Assembly: GCF_032062135.1 (NCBI RefSeq) | Contig: NC_092858.1 | Span: 122,343,021 to 122,407,020 of the forward strand | Direction of reading: 5' to 3' | DNA: 64,000 bases | DNA from: Pyxicephalus adspersus | Taxonomy: Eukaryota; Chordata; Amphibia; Anura; Pyxicephalidae | In this document: positions 12,530 through 24,000 of the stretch, one piece after another | How positions within the stretch are numbered: position 1 is the first letter of the stretch | How the letters are laid out: the number at the start of each line of letters is the position of its first letter | Made by a program: the position numbers and the translations under genes | Notes under the pieces: model-generated | What the model was told of the DNA's origin: nothing | Seen by the model: only the letters and a program-made list of their open reading frames with translations | The model's database searches: none

Positions 12530-13130
12530 GCCATGTGTACTTTCTCCACCAGTGTCACATGCAGTAGCAAAGGAGATCTAGTTGTCTGTCCTCTGCTGTG
12601 CACCTGGAGGCATCCTCAGTTTCCCTTTAGCTGTGCATGTGCCTGTCTCAGCATCCCCTGCTCATAAATGCAGCTGAAGGTGATTTCAAAATATGTACCG
12701 CAGACAATGAGCACAGCAGACAATGACTATGACCTGCCCTGCCATTGGCTACTGGTCAGCTTCTCAGCTCCAAGGCACCAGTTGACTGTTATAGCATTTT
12801 TAGTGATATTCTGTTGGATTACCTGTTGCTTACCCAGTTTTTTGTACCTGAGATTTTTTGCTGCCTGAACCCACCTTTGTCTTAATCCCTGGATACTTTA
12901 CTTGGGGAACTGATACCTGTGTATGACCCTTGGCTTTGTTTCTGGACTTGCCTATACTGGATTGTCATGTACTATGTATCTGTGGAACACCTGGCATCTG
13001 ACCTTGGACTCTCTGACTTCCCATTGTTTCCCTTGTCCTGCTTAGTGGGCTTCTGGTTCTCTTTCAGTCTATCCCAAGTGCCATCCTTTGCAGTCCCGAG
13101 GCTGAGCGGGGGCTTACTATAGGTGAAGAG
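12530..13130. repeat. CT-rich degenerate repeat block (third of four)
   Basis: GC content rises and the plus strand becomes a loose series of phrases such as gacccttggctttgtttctg, gacttgcctatactgg and tgaccttggactctctgac. The phrasing parallels the block at 44715-44940 (gaccttcaacttctg, ggctttggtttctaac). It looks like one end of an unclassified interspersed repeat. Short frames on both strands (66-80 codons) have no domain. Confidence 0.4.
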
Positions 13131-13848
13131 TATGAAGTTAGATTGGGAGATTGTCCCACTGTAATGTTTCTGCCCTTCTAATTTGGAGATATGGCAAAGA
13201 AGAGAAGGTGACAAGTTACTGTTTGTTCAGAATCTGACAAAAACAAAAAACCTTAAGCTTCACTGTCCAAAAAATTAACAATATAGCAAAGTATTATACA
13301 GTTTACTCTCAAACCCATGTAGTGGCTACTATGAATCAATATTTTTGAAGTACTGCTCACTGATTTTCATAGGAGTCTCTTTTCTATATTTATGGAAACT
13401 ATCCTTAAGTAAGGATATCTGTATATCATGTAGACCTTTACTGAAGCTTGCAAATGGTGAATAAAGAAATACATTTTTTAGATTTCAATGATTTGCTAGT
13501 ACTTGAAAATTAAAAAATGTGTAAATGTTCTTTTTTTATGAGTTTCGGATTGTTAAATCCTAATAGTGTGTATTGCGGTTCCCAGATTTGTATTTGACAT
13601 TATGCTTTTTTCACTCTGTCTTGACAGTTAAATAACTTTAGAACTTTTCAATAGATTCTAAAAAGCCAAACTATGATGTCCTCTCACATAAGTGGTTTTA
13701 CCACTTATAAAGCCACCAAAAAACAGTATTCCACTGAACACTTGTTACCAGGCCACCTATTGTTTATAAGCAGAGCGTCTACACCAGTCAATCATCCTCA
13801 CTAAATGAGAGGCCACATAGTATTGGTAAAAGTTGGGGGCCCCCAGTC
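13131..13848. other. Intergenic sequence
   Basis: No gene, RNA or repeat boundary recognised. Confidence 0.5.
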
Positions 13849-13856
13849 CCCTGGAG

Positions 13857-14212
13857 CAGTAGTCGCCAACCTTTTTTGGTCCCGCGGACCACTGAAATTA
13901 CCAGCTCCTGACCGCACATGCTGGTTGTCAAACAAAAGGGAGGAACCTCCCCATAGCGACGTCATATCATCATAACCCTGCCCACTCTGCCATTGCAGAT
14001 ATGAGCCTGCGATGGGGGAGTGGGCGGATTGTTTTGTGAAACACGGCCCGTCCACTTCCCTGAGCCAGGAATTTGCATGGGAGACGTGGTCCGCAGCTCT
14101 GGCCTGTGTGTCCCCCCCTGCGGGGTCCTTCTCCTGACCCCACTCGGGGGTGCACCGGCCAGAGCTGCTGACCACCAAAATCTTCTCGCGGACCACCGGT
14201 TGGCGACCGCTG
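13857..14212 (+). mobile_element. hAT MITE family C, copy 1
   Basis: The element starts CAGTAGTCGCCAACC and ends GGTTGGCGACCGCTG, inverted copies of one another. It is flanked by an imperfect 8-bp target duplication, ccctggag (13849-13856) and ccgtggaa (14213-14220), six of eight matching. CAG-type ends with 8-bp duplications are diagnostic of hAT transposons. At 356 bp with no transposase it is non-autonomous. It is GC- and CpG-richer than its surroundings, which keeps frames open on both strands (131 and 70 codons); these are by-products, not genes. Copies 2 and 3 are at 44338 and 49037. Confidence 0.88.
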
Positions 14213-14269
14213 CCGTGGAAGACTTGAGATGAAACTAGAGGGTCCTGGTTAAACAGGGCCAGCTCTTCC

Positions 14270-14495
14270 CCCCATATATATTGGAGTGTAATTTATGAAA
14301 ATATGACCTAGGGATACCTGCATTATGTACAGGCCTCTGGGAGGGATGTTCATTTTGACCATGTGAGTTTACTCCATCTCTTAGTGTCTTACTTGATCGT
14401 TGCCATGATGGGTAAGAAATTTAGTTGGAATACTTTGAACAAGTTTCTAGGGATCAGAGTGGCAAGATATTTGATAGCCTTCCCTGTCCGGTGAA
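14270..14495 (-). pseudogene. L1/Tx1-type LINE reverse transcriptase relic
   Basis: On the minus strand one frame reads IKYLATLIPRNLFKVFQLNF followed by LPIMATIK, a stop, then DTKRWSKLTWSK, and a neighbouring frame continues KMNIPPRGLYIMQ. In L1/Tx1 reverse transcriptases the region after the catalytic palm has the order 'KYLG-I-P ... LF/L-NF-P-IK-DL-RW ... SW-GR---KMN-LPR-LY-FQ'. The match in order and spacing is good although the sequence carries stops and a frameshift. Less certain LINE sequence may continue to about 14690. It is a dead 5'-truncated fragment. Family assignment is by memory of motifs. Confidence 0.6.
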
Positions 14496-16616
14496 AGGGG
14501 AAGGAAAATTTTTCCCTTCTTTGTGGATGACCATGATGTGTGGGCTAAGAAAGAATCTTGAGGAAACCATTCCCCATCCTTGATTGAGTTCAAGGCTAGC
14601 AGGAAGTGGGGGGAGAAATTTTCCAGGAACTGCTTATAGTAGGGTAAAGTAGGCCAAATATGTGCGGACACATTCCTGACAGTCCTAAGAAGGAAAGGTC
14701 ATGGCGTACTGGTATAGCTCCTCACAGTAGGATCTAATTGACTCAGCAATGACTCTTTTATGATGTATTAGAACTTTCCAATTGCAGTTGAGATTATTTC
14801 AATTACGTCAGATTGGCTAAAAAATATGTAAGCTTTGCTTTGCTTGCATGTTACACAGTTAAAATTCCTGTCAAGAAACACTGTATATGAAGCATATATG
14901 CTTTACTTTATTTTTGGTTACTATGATTAATATTAAGCAAGTGCAAAGTCTGACCAGTTAGCATGGGAACTTGGCCATTACAACCATCATACCTACCAAG
15001 GTTTTGATACCATTGCTGACTACCAAAAGGTACAATATTGTTCAGCTCCATTGTATCAGACCATTATACAGAAAAAAAGGCCCAGCGTCAATTACAGAAG
15101 CCTTATGTGGTCTTTTATATGGAGGTATATAAAATACCAGAAAACTTAAGATCTTACATGATTTTGTAAAAAAAGTAATCAAATTTGAAGTAAATTGCAA
15201 GTTTAAAAATTGCTGACAATTTTTTTTGTGTGTAAATGTGGTAATTTATTTATCATCATTGCTTGCTTGCTAGGAAGATGGCACCTACATTTTTGCTAAA
15301 CAAATGATGTAGGAACTGAAGACGTGGATAAGAGTAACTTATAACACTAAATAAATTCAAATCTGAGAATAGGTAGCCTGAAGCAAATGTTTGTTTTATA
15401 TTGGATTATTTATAGAGTCACACTGGAGTTCCAAAGCCCCAAGAATCAATATTGTTAGAGAAGTCACACATGATACAGAAATAAGAGCAAAGTGTACATT
15501 TAACATAGGCCACTGTGATTTTTGCAATTTTAATTAAGGAAGGCTAATTATTTATCATAAATCTACACTAGTCACCCTCTTCAGTTGGTCAGTACACTCC
15601 CACAAGTAATATGGTAGTTCCTTGCAATAAATGTATATTTTAGATAAGAGGCAGAATGATTATGTAAATCAAGGAAGAGGAAGGAAAGAAAGAAGTTTGA
15701 GGCTCACTGCTTGATGCAAAATATAGTTTATGTTTTTTTTCATATTTGATCAATACATAATTACAGTAAACAGGTATACGTATTTTACCTAGGTCAATTC
15801 ACAGGACTTAGGTGTTTCATAATATACAGGGTGCTTCTAAGCATTTACAATATACAAGAAGACTGTATAATGTCATATGAGTTCTGACCGTATAATGTCA
15901 TATAAACTTCGCTTCCTCAGGGATATGTTATTGAACAAACTTTATGGTCATTGGGGAGTCATGTACAAAAGTAACAGATGTGATGATAAAACTCAAATGA
16001 CTAGAATTTTGGTGAAATCTCTGCTGTAGTTGTAACAAGAAACTTGTTGTGCCTTTGTTTCAAGTTTGATTTCTGCTGGAATGTGTATATAAGGTGATGC
16101 CCCCTTTTATGTTGAGGATTTATCCAACAATATATATTATCTGAGGAGACAGGACTGTGCCTTCAATTTTCTTTGAAAGTTGCTCCTCATCAAGCAGTGA
16201 GCCTCTTTCTTTCCTTTCCTTCTTCTCTGATTTACATATGTATTTGCCTAAAGAGGTGGTTTCATAAAAGTAATAATATGAGTGAGAAGGAGAATAACAA
16301 CTTTTTACCATAAAGGGACAGAATGACATGAATGTTTCTTTTAACCCCAAATACTATGAAATCATTAGGGCACTATCAAATCATAAAATTGTAATAAAAT
16401 TTGTATTAATCACCAAACATAAGTAAGCTTAATTGTACTATTATTCTGAATTTATTTCCCACAATTTTTTTATGTTCCCCAGGTAGTGGAATCTTTCACA
16501 GCTTCCACAGCTAAAAGAAAAAATTAAACTGATCTAAGGGAAAAAAAGTAAAATGATACAGTAAAAATTTAAGATTTATTTAAACCAGATACAACCAACG
16601 TGTCACACATTTAATG
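14496..16616. other. Intergenic sequence
   Basis: The first 200 bases may be divergent continuation of the LINE relic. The rest is AT-rich and holds nothing I recognise; the 76-codon minus frame at 16120-16350 is featureless. Confidence 0.45.
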
Positions 16617-16882
16617 GGCCTGATTTATTAAAGCTCTCCAAGACTGGAGAGGATACACTTTCAGAANNNNNNNNNNNNNNNNNNNNNNNNNNNNNNNNNN
16701 NNNNNNNNNNNNNNNNNNNNNNNNNNNNNNNNNNNNNNNNNNNNNNNNNNNNNNNNNNNNNNNNNNNNNNNNNNNNNNNNNNNNNNNNNNNNNNNNNNNN
16801 NNNNNNNNNNNNNNNNNNNNNNNNNNNNNNNNNNNNNNNNNNNNGCGAGCGCGGATTTCATTGATGAATCAGGGGCAATGTC
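16617..16882. mobile_element. Palindromic MITE family B, copy 2, interrupted by gap
   Basis: The left arm is visible as gggcctgatttattaaagct, ctccaagactggagag and gatacactttcaga, then 178 N (16667-16844), then a short right-arm end 'gatgaatcaggggca', the inverse of the left terminus. The family's palindromic structure probably caused the assembly to break inside it. Confidence 0.65.
16667..16844. other. Assembly gap (178 N)
   Basis: Run of N; no sequence to interpret. The 66-codon frame that spans it is an artefact. Confidence 0.99.
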
Positions 16883-19004
16883 TCAACAAAGCAATCACTG
16901 GTATTTATTTTGACCAGATGTGAAACCTGTTATTCGTTTTAAAAAAAAGGCATGATATTAAACAGTCTACTTAGGCAGTTCATTAATGTTCATCGAGAAA
17001 GAGGATAACAATGTGCCAATTCCTCATTCTTCCTGCAAAGATCTCACTATGCTCACTGATGGATAAGCTAATCTGTCTGGGGTGTCTAGAAGGGGCATAG
17101 TAAATTGACCCCTTATATGCCCCCTAATGTAAAGTAGTTGGAACACAAGTTGGTACAGACAGGTGCTACAGGTTGACCTCTCTGCATTCAACATTAAAAT
17201 TCTCCATAAGAGATAATGATAGTTTAAATAACTGTGGTGCCTGCAAGTACCTGCTTTTGTCCTCACATCAGTTACCTTAATGTCTGGATAGAACCCTAAA
17301 TCCGAAGCTTGGGCTAGTCAAATATGTCAAATAAGTCCAGCTACTTCCGGCACAAATTTAGGGTTATTTTATTTAACGGTCTGATATCAGAGACTCTACT
17401 AACTACAGAGGTTCAATGTAAGTATTTGAATTGCTTATAATCTAATATATACACAACAAATTTAAATACATGAATGCACTTTGTAAATGAATCATACTGA
17501 TGCTATAATAATTTAGAAAGCATAAACATTATCTAAACGCTGGCATATCATGATCCTTATTTAAGAATATTTTAACCACAAAAATTGGTTGTAGAATTAT
17601 AAAATAAAATTAACATAGCAGTTTGTTTTCAGATTGCTTTTTGTCAATCTAATTCAGATAACGGAACTCAGGCTGCTAAGCTTTAACTCACATTGAGCAT
17701 CTGGGAATAGTGTGAAGGTCAGGGGGCACAAAGCTACCATGTAACTCCCTCAAACACTGTACTGTGTGTAATGCCAAGCAGCATTTGGGGAAAAGTAATG
17801 CTTATAATAAATTGCCCATTACAAAATAGCACATGTATAGATTCTGACAACCTACATCACATCACAAATATGATCACCAAAGACCTATCATTTTTTTTAA
17901 CTGTTAAAAAATTGTTAAGTTAATTGGCATGTGTGATTTATAACTAGGTAAATTAAAACACTAATACCTCATAGGGACTGTGGGTACACTGGTTATGAAT
18001 GTTAACTGGTCTCATTTATCAGTTGACCTGTTGCAGTTGATGGATAAATTATCTACACTGATCAAAGAAACTTTTGTAGAAATTCTGTGCACTATTCTAT
18101 TCCCTAGAATTCTGTGCATTTTGTAGGATCCATAAAGACCAGAGGAGAGATGACGTTGTACCTGCATGTAAACAGCAGAAAACTTGTTAGATCTATACAT
18201 AAGCACAACCATTGCCTAAAACAAAATGTATAGATGTGGAGGAGTACTTCTAAAGAAACAACTGCTCTGCCATCACAGATCCTGTACCTAGTTCTTGCTT
18301 GTAAAAGCTTGTATGTTTCCATTTAATCTTTACATTGTAGCCCCATGGCAGCTTCTTTTATATATATTCTACTGTCTACAAACAACTGGAAGTACTTTTT
18401 TGCAGCAATACTGTCCAGTACTATAATACAGCGCTATAATAAAATGGAGCATTTACGGGGCAGTCACTTTTACCAATTTACTAGTAATAGTAAAAGAATT
18501 ATCCTGCTAAGTCAATACCATTTAGAAGAAAAATCATTGATTAAAAAACATTTATCTTCAACTTTTCAAAAAGCACACCAGTACTCACTTCCTTTTTATC
18601 CCCAAAAAAACTTTGATTCAGGAAGGAGAATAGCTGGAATGACATATACTGGAATACCATCTCTAAAGTTTAACTGATCTCCATCCTTCAGGTCTACCAC
18701 AATTAGCACCTCAGTGGATTGATGTTCTGTCTCCCTATGCTACAATAGAGCCTTTTTAATTAAATTGACTTGTTAATGTTTAGGAGGATTTGTGTAGGGC
18801 CAATAGCTTAAAAGTGTAAAAGATTTTATTGGCCATCAGGCTTTTTTAACACTCTTATCTCAGATGATATTGGCAAGCTCAGGATTAACTCTGTGTGGGA
18901 TAAATGCCTGCATTTCTAATGGTCTGTAGATACACAGACATGATAAATAGTATTTTTTGTGCAGAAATACTTTGAACATGTTTAAGGCTACATATATTCT
19001 TTTT
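16883..19004. other. Intergenic sequence
   Basis: AT-rich. A 110-codon plus frame at 18345-18677 is the longest here; it has no recognisable motif, is rich in K, S, I and F as expected of chance frames in AT-rich DNA, and I do not call it. Confidence 0.5.
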
Positions 19005-19052
19005 TTTATTTACAGTACTGCATAATATGCTAGTGTCTTATAAATAAAGGAT
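19005..19052 (+). mobile_element. L2/SINE tail fragment
   Basis: The segment 'acagtactgcataatatgct' followed by 'agtgtcttataaataaagga' matches the tail seen at the ends of the SINEs and the L2 LINE in this window (gctgcgtaatatgttggcgc, tatataaat). It is a minimal 5'-truncated copy. Confidence 0.55.
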
Positions 19053-19284
19053 AAAACATTTTTTATATCAAGGCATATCTGTAGTGAGGGAATCTATAGC
19101 CTGTCTTTTGTCTATTGATCTGTCTATTGTCCTCTCCTGCTAAAAAAAGCATATTAAAATGTTTATTTTTTTAGGATATATACCATGAATTTCCTAGAGA
19201 GATCTACTATATCCAAAACCTGAATACCCAGGGGGCAGTTAGTCACTTTCTAGTTATTGCTGTCTAGCTTCGTTCCCATTTCTT

Positions 19285-19700
19285 GTACAGGTAGTCCCCA
19301 GGTAACATACAAGATAAGGACTGTAGGTTTGTTCTTAAGTTGAATTTGTATGTAAGTCAGAACAGGTACATTATTTTAATAAATGCAATTGGGACAGATG
19401 TTTGTTCCATCATAATATTAGGCAGTGAGATGTCAGTTACTGTATAAAATCCTCACTGTGAGTTCATTACAAACAAAGCAAAAAAAAACTTTATGGAGTC
19501 TAGACATTCATTGACTTCTGGAGCAAGCTGTGCTTTGATATGAAAAAAGAAACAGCTGCAGAGTTTGTCTTGGTCGTTAAAGAGTTACAAGATGTTACAT
19601 ATCAGCTCAGCTCTTAAGATCACCCACAACCTCGGCTGTGTTTAGCAAAAGATTTCTTCTGCAAGTCATACAACCCCCCCTCCCCCTTGGTTGATTCAGG
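19285..19700 (+). repeat. Interspersed repeat with 'tacaggtagtcccc' end
   Basis: Starts tacaggtagtccccaggtaa and continues with 'ttgttcttaagttgaatttg' and 'tatgtaagtcagaac'. I recognise this phrase as a common vertebrate DNA-transposon-derived repeat, though I cannot name the family with certainty. The right boundary near 19700 (after a C-rich run) is approximate. No coding capacity. Confidence 0.45.
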
Positions 19701-19835
19701 TACTTTCATTTATCTTATAATATAGGGTATCTATAATATAACTTACTCCTCGAGTGTAGGCTTGCAAATGGCTGATAGAATGGATGGCAGGGCTTTAGGC
19801 ATAAATTTTCATCCTTGGGAAAATGGGTTTATTTA

Positions 19836-20260
19836 AGCTAGTTACACAATTCCAATAATTATCGTTAGAAAATGAACGATTACGGCAGATCAACAATTAT
19901 GCACGAATATTATTTAACAATCGTATTCTGCACAATTCTGTACATGCTGTAACAATACGATCGTTCAAAAATAATCCACCAGTAGAGTACACATGCTAGA
20001 TACAATCGTTTGAACGATGCAGGGAGTGACATGTAAAGGAAAAAGTGTATTGCAGAAACATGCACGATCACTGAATGGCTGTAGAGACGAAAGATAGTGA
20101 ACGATTGTCGGCCATTCAGATCGGCCATGCCGATCGTTCATTTCCAATGACAATCCTCGTTTGTCGGCATCGTTGGTCACTTTTTTTAGAACGATTTTTG
20201 GCCAATCGGTAGTTCGTCCTTCATTTCTAATGATAATTATTGGACATGTGTATGCAGCTT
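19836..20260 (-). mobile_element. CGTTCG-rich MITE family D, copy 1 (old, inverted)
   Basis: 425 bp between TA dinucleotides (19834-19835 and 20261-20262), with ends 'agctagttacacaattccaa' and, at the right, 'ttggacatgtgtatgcagct', which are inverted copies. Its length and internal order match copy 2 (55637-56062, 426 bp) in reverse orientation. It has lost many CpGs that copy 2 keeps (for example cgttcgt versus cgttcat), as expected from methylation decay, so it is the older insertion. Confidence 0.8.
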
Positions 20261-20262
20261 TA

Positions 20263-20689
20263 GACTTTTAAAGGGGTAGAGCGGATGTGGATGAATTCAG
20301 TCTGACCACATAGACATTGATGACCCCTCTGGGTGGGCAGTAGTTAGACATGAATGCCATCCATTTGTCTCTATGAGATAAACCCAATAAATGTAAATGA
20401 AAAGTTATCATTCTATGCCCCACCGGCAATATTTAAGTTTGTTGCATTTGCTGGGCAGCTTGAATTACATGCAGATTTTGAGAAAATTGTCAATATAGGC
20501 ATGTGAAACCATAAAAGTAATTATTTCAATGAATCTCATTATCATGTAGCCTAATTATCAGAATAAACTTTTTTTTTTTTTTTTTGCAATAGTGCTGTTT
20601 TGAGCAATGGATAACAAAATTAAATAAAGTGGAAAAATAGATAAAATATAAAATGTATTATTAGTAAATAATATATCCCTAATTATTTG
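20263..20689. other. Intergenic sequence
   Basis: AT-rich, with a T15-type homopolymer around 20571-20585. Nothing else recognised. Confidence 0.5.
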
Positions 20690-21060
20690 TCATATGCAAC
20701 ATTAGTAATATTTTAGAACATGGATTGTGGACACAAAGTCAATGCATACTGCATAGCACTGTGTAATACTGAAAAGAACAATGTCACAGGAAAAGCAGGT
20801 AAAAGGATAGTATGACTGCTGTCACAAGCCTGTGCAACAAATGCAGTTTTGCTATTAGTAATTAATCCTGCTGCCAGGACACAGAATCAATATTTCAGTG
20901 CTAATGGATATGTAATCAAAACAGTGGATATTCACTTTACAGAAAGCTTGTGAAAATGCAGCCATCGGTGCAAGTAGAGCAACAGACAGTTTTATCAACA
21001 TGCTTTAAAGATGGTGATTTGTTATTGTATTGTGGATAAACACAGCCCGTTCAACACCGT
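20690..21060. other. Candidate conserved non-coding segment
   Basis: Unique-looking sequence with an intact homeodomain core (agtaattaatcctgctgcca near 20856) and without repeat signatures or a frame. Suggested only from its composition and lack of transposon features; conservation is untested. Confidence 0.2.
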
Positions 21061-24000
21061 CTGATATAAATCTGGTAGAACCTACAGGGACAGTAAAGAA
21101 CAAGAATCATTAACTGATACAGAGGGGGTTTTAAAATGACTTTTATTTTGTTCCCAGATACATTTGATCTATAAAAGCTGGCGCCATTGGAGATTTTTAG
21201 CATTTTCATTGTGTTACCATAAAAGCCATCCATTTGCCAAGTACAAAGCTTCATCCTAGTCGCTTAATCTGGTGTTCTCCCTTGTGCATTTAAATAATTT
21301 ATAAGCTTATGCATTATACACTAATCTAAATGCATTAACAAGTACTTAATTGGGTCCCACTTGATCCTAGTACCCTGCTATATATTGTATTACTTGTAAA
21401 TCAATTCAACATCTTTGTGCCTCCTCTGGACCATCTTTCTAAACACTCTGTAGGTAAGAACAAAAGCCTTGCCACTTGATCTGCTCTTCATATTGTCTGT
21501 TTTATTATCTGAAATATACATTATTTACAAAATATAAATGTTACTTTCTACTTTGCTGAATTGAAATTGTTCTGTTCTTTTTTTAATGTAAAAGCTTTTT
21601 TTTTATACTTACTAAAACCTATTTTTAAAAGATGCATTTATAGCATTTTGAACAAAAAGTAAACATATGCAGTAAATAATCTTTTAGTTAGACAAGTATA
21701 TGAAAAGATTGTTATACTTTTCCGGATATATTCACACAGGTCTAACTCAGCATACAGTTACCCCCAGCCGACTGCTTGCAGGTAAACGATCGATCAGACA
21801 GGTTTCAAAAACTTGTTTGATCATTATTCTTTCTTCTAAGTTAAAGCAATGCTGGTTATGCCACCTTCGATTATAAAGATTATAAAAAGCTGTATTTTTT
21901 CTCATTTGTTATACTGCACTGTAAATGTGGGAGTGAAGGGACAAAAATAAGTTTTAGATTTATATAGAAATTCCAGTTTGATTATTCATGGACATCACAA
22001 TAAAGTTTAAAAAACATTATGAACTTTTTCAACCTAAAGTCAGGAACATTGTATTAACCCCTAACATTTAAGGGTTCAGATACATATTCCTTCTGTTTAA
22101 ATTGACTTTATTATTCTACGTAATGTCCAATGTCATAACTAAAATTTGATATCTCTGTATTTAGAGTATTCTGCATTTATGTTTTAAATAGTATGGTCTC
22201 CTTCTTTCTAATTATGTAAATCTCTTTTTTATTTTTTTTTATTCATCACATTGTTTTCTGAAGTTCATGTTGGAAAAGTTTGGTTTTGATTCCTGTATTT
22301 TTTTAAAAAGATTATTCAAAAAAGTCATTTTATTCAAGTTCTAGAATGTTATTTGCAATAAAATATTTTTACAGTAAAATCAGTTGACATGACCTGGCTC
22401 CAAATATCTAATAGCTAACAACAGCGCTGAAGTACCTGTGTTAGTTTTAAATGGATCCCCATATGCCTGAGTTTCTTGGATTTTAGGTTAAGCTGTTGAG
22501 AATAATATGAATGGCCAATCCCAAAACAAAAAATTGCAACTTTTGTGCTTCATTATGTTCTTTTAAATAGATGCAGTATGTTTTGCTGGCATAATCAACA
22601 GGTACAAAGCTGAAATAATGCCTAATGACCATCTATTGCTGAAGGCAGTTTACAGGCTAATATATTAACTGCAGCACTGTCACCATTTTCTTTAAAATAA
22701 AGGCACTTTGTAATGACATAGAGTTTTCTTTAAATATCTCATTGTCTGTTTTGTACTTGGAATACAAAAGATGCTCTAATGTGAGCACATTTTTTTTTAA
22801 AGTGTAAACTAATGAATTTTCTGTGGGCCATACCATTCCAAGCAAATTCCATTGCAGCCAGGCTCAGATTGCATACCCTTGTTTAAGATCTCAACTGTTT
22901 CCCAACTGGCTTGTCAAGATTCCCTATTTACTCCTATGATAAGCTTCAAAGATTGTTGGGCTTAACAAGTGATGTGTTTAACAATTCATGTAGAGGACTT
23001 GGATGCTGAGTGAATTTCTGGAAAGTCAACAAACACTTTTTTTTTTACTTTCAATTGGTAAATTACATTGTACTGCAGAAATGTACTAATTATGGACATA
23101 AAACAACAGTTATTATTTAATACTGATTTGGACAGTAGTCTAAACCCCATATATAGTGTGAGCCTGGTCTCCACAGGAATACAACGATCGATTTAGCAAT
23201 AACATAGCTACTTGTAGGCACCATGAGGAGTCAACAATTTAGCACTTTTATCAGAGTAGAAATGTGTTCAGCAATGGCCGATATTCTAACATCTTCAAAA
23301 AACACAAATCTCTAGATCACGAGAGGATAGTTTACCTTAACATCTGTAGTAAAGTTAACTACCTTTACTTTCATGCTCCGTATCCAGATATAAAATTTTA
23401 AAGTGCTGCTTTTCAACATGTTTAAGTCCTGTATGCTTTTCCCTGTATTTTTGATTTATGTAAAAAATAATATGGATGGTTTGAGGCTAGGAGTTTGCTA
23501 AGAATGCAAACAGATCCTGCCAGAAAAAGGTAATAGTTTAGCTTGACTCTGGCACCATTTTGGAACTCGTTTACGTAAGGATTTTTATTTCATGCCATAT
23601 TCTCAGTCAAGTTTTTGTCATCTTTCTTAAACAGATCAGCCATTACATTTCTATGAATATTACTCATTCAAGTTATCTATTCTTGACTCAGCAGGCAAGT
23701 AGTTAAGAAATCTAATCTACAATTTCAAAGATTAACTCATCTCCCAGGTGTAGGAGGAAACACGAGGCTAGGACATTATTAAAAAGCAATGGACCATACG
23801 CTAATTTGTTCATGTTTTCAGTTAGCAGTCATTTATTAAGAATGTCTGACTTCATTCATATTCAGGTCAGCCTAATAATATCATATTAACCTCCTTCTCC
23901 ATCCATGCAAAAAACTAAAAGTCTAATCACATTTTTTGTACAATTTCTATGTAGAAGGATAATGGGATTTTTTTCTTTGTCTTTTTTTAGATACGCTATC

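Noticed and set aside
13801..14196. 131-codon minus frame with a similar frame at 49053-49283 and 44410-44598, which could suggest a conserved small protein
   Set aside because: All three lie inside copies of one hAT MITE with proven ends and target duplications. The frames are open because the element is GC-rich, and both strands are open at once.
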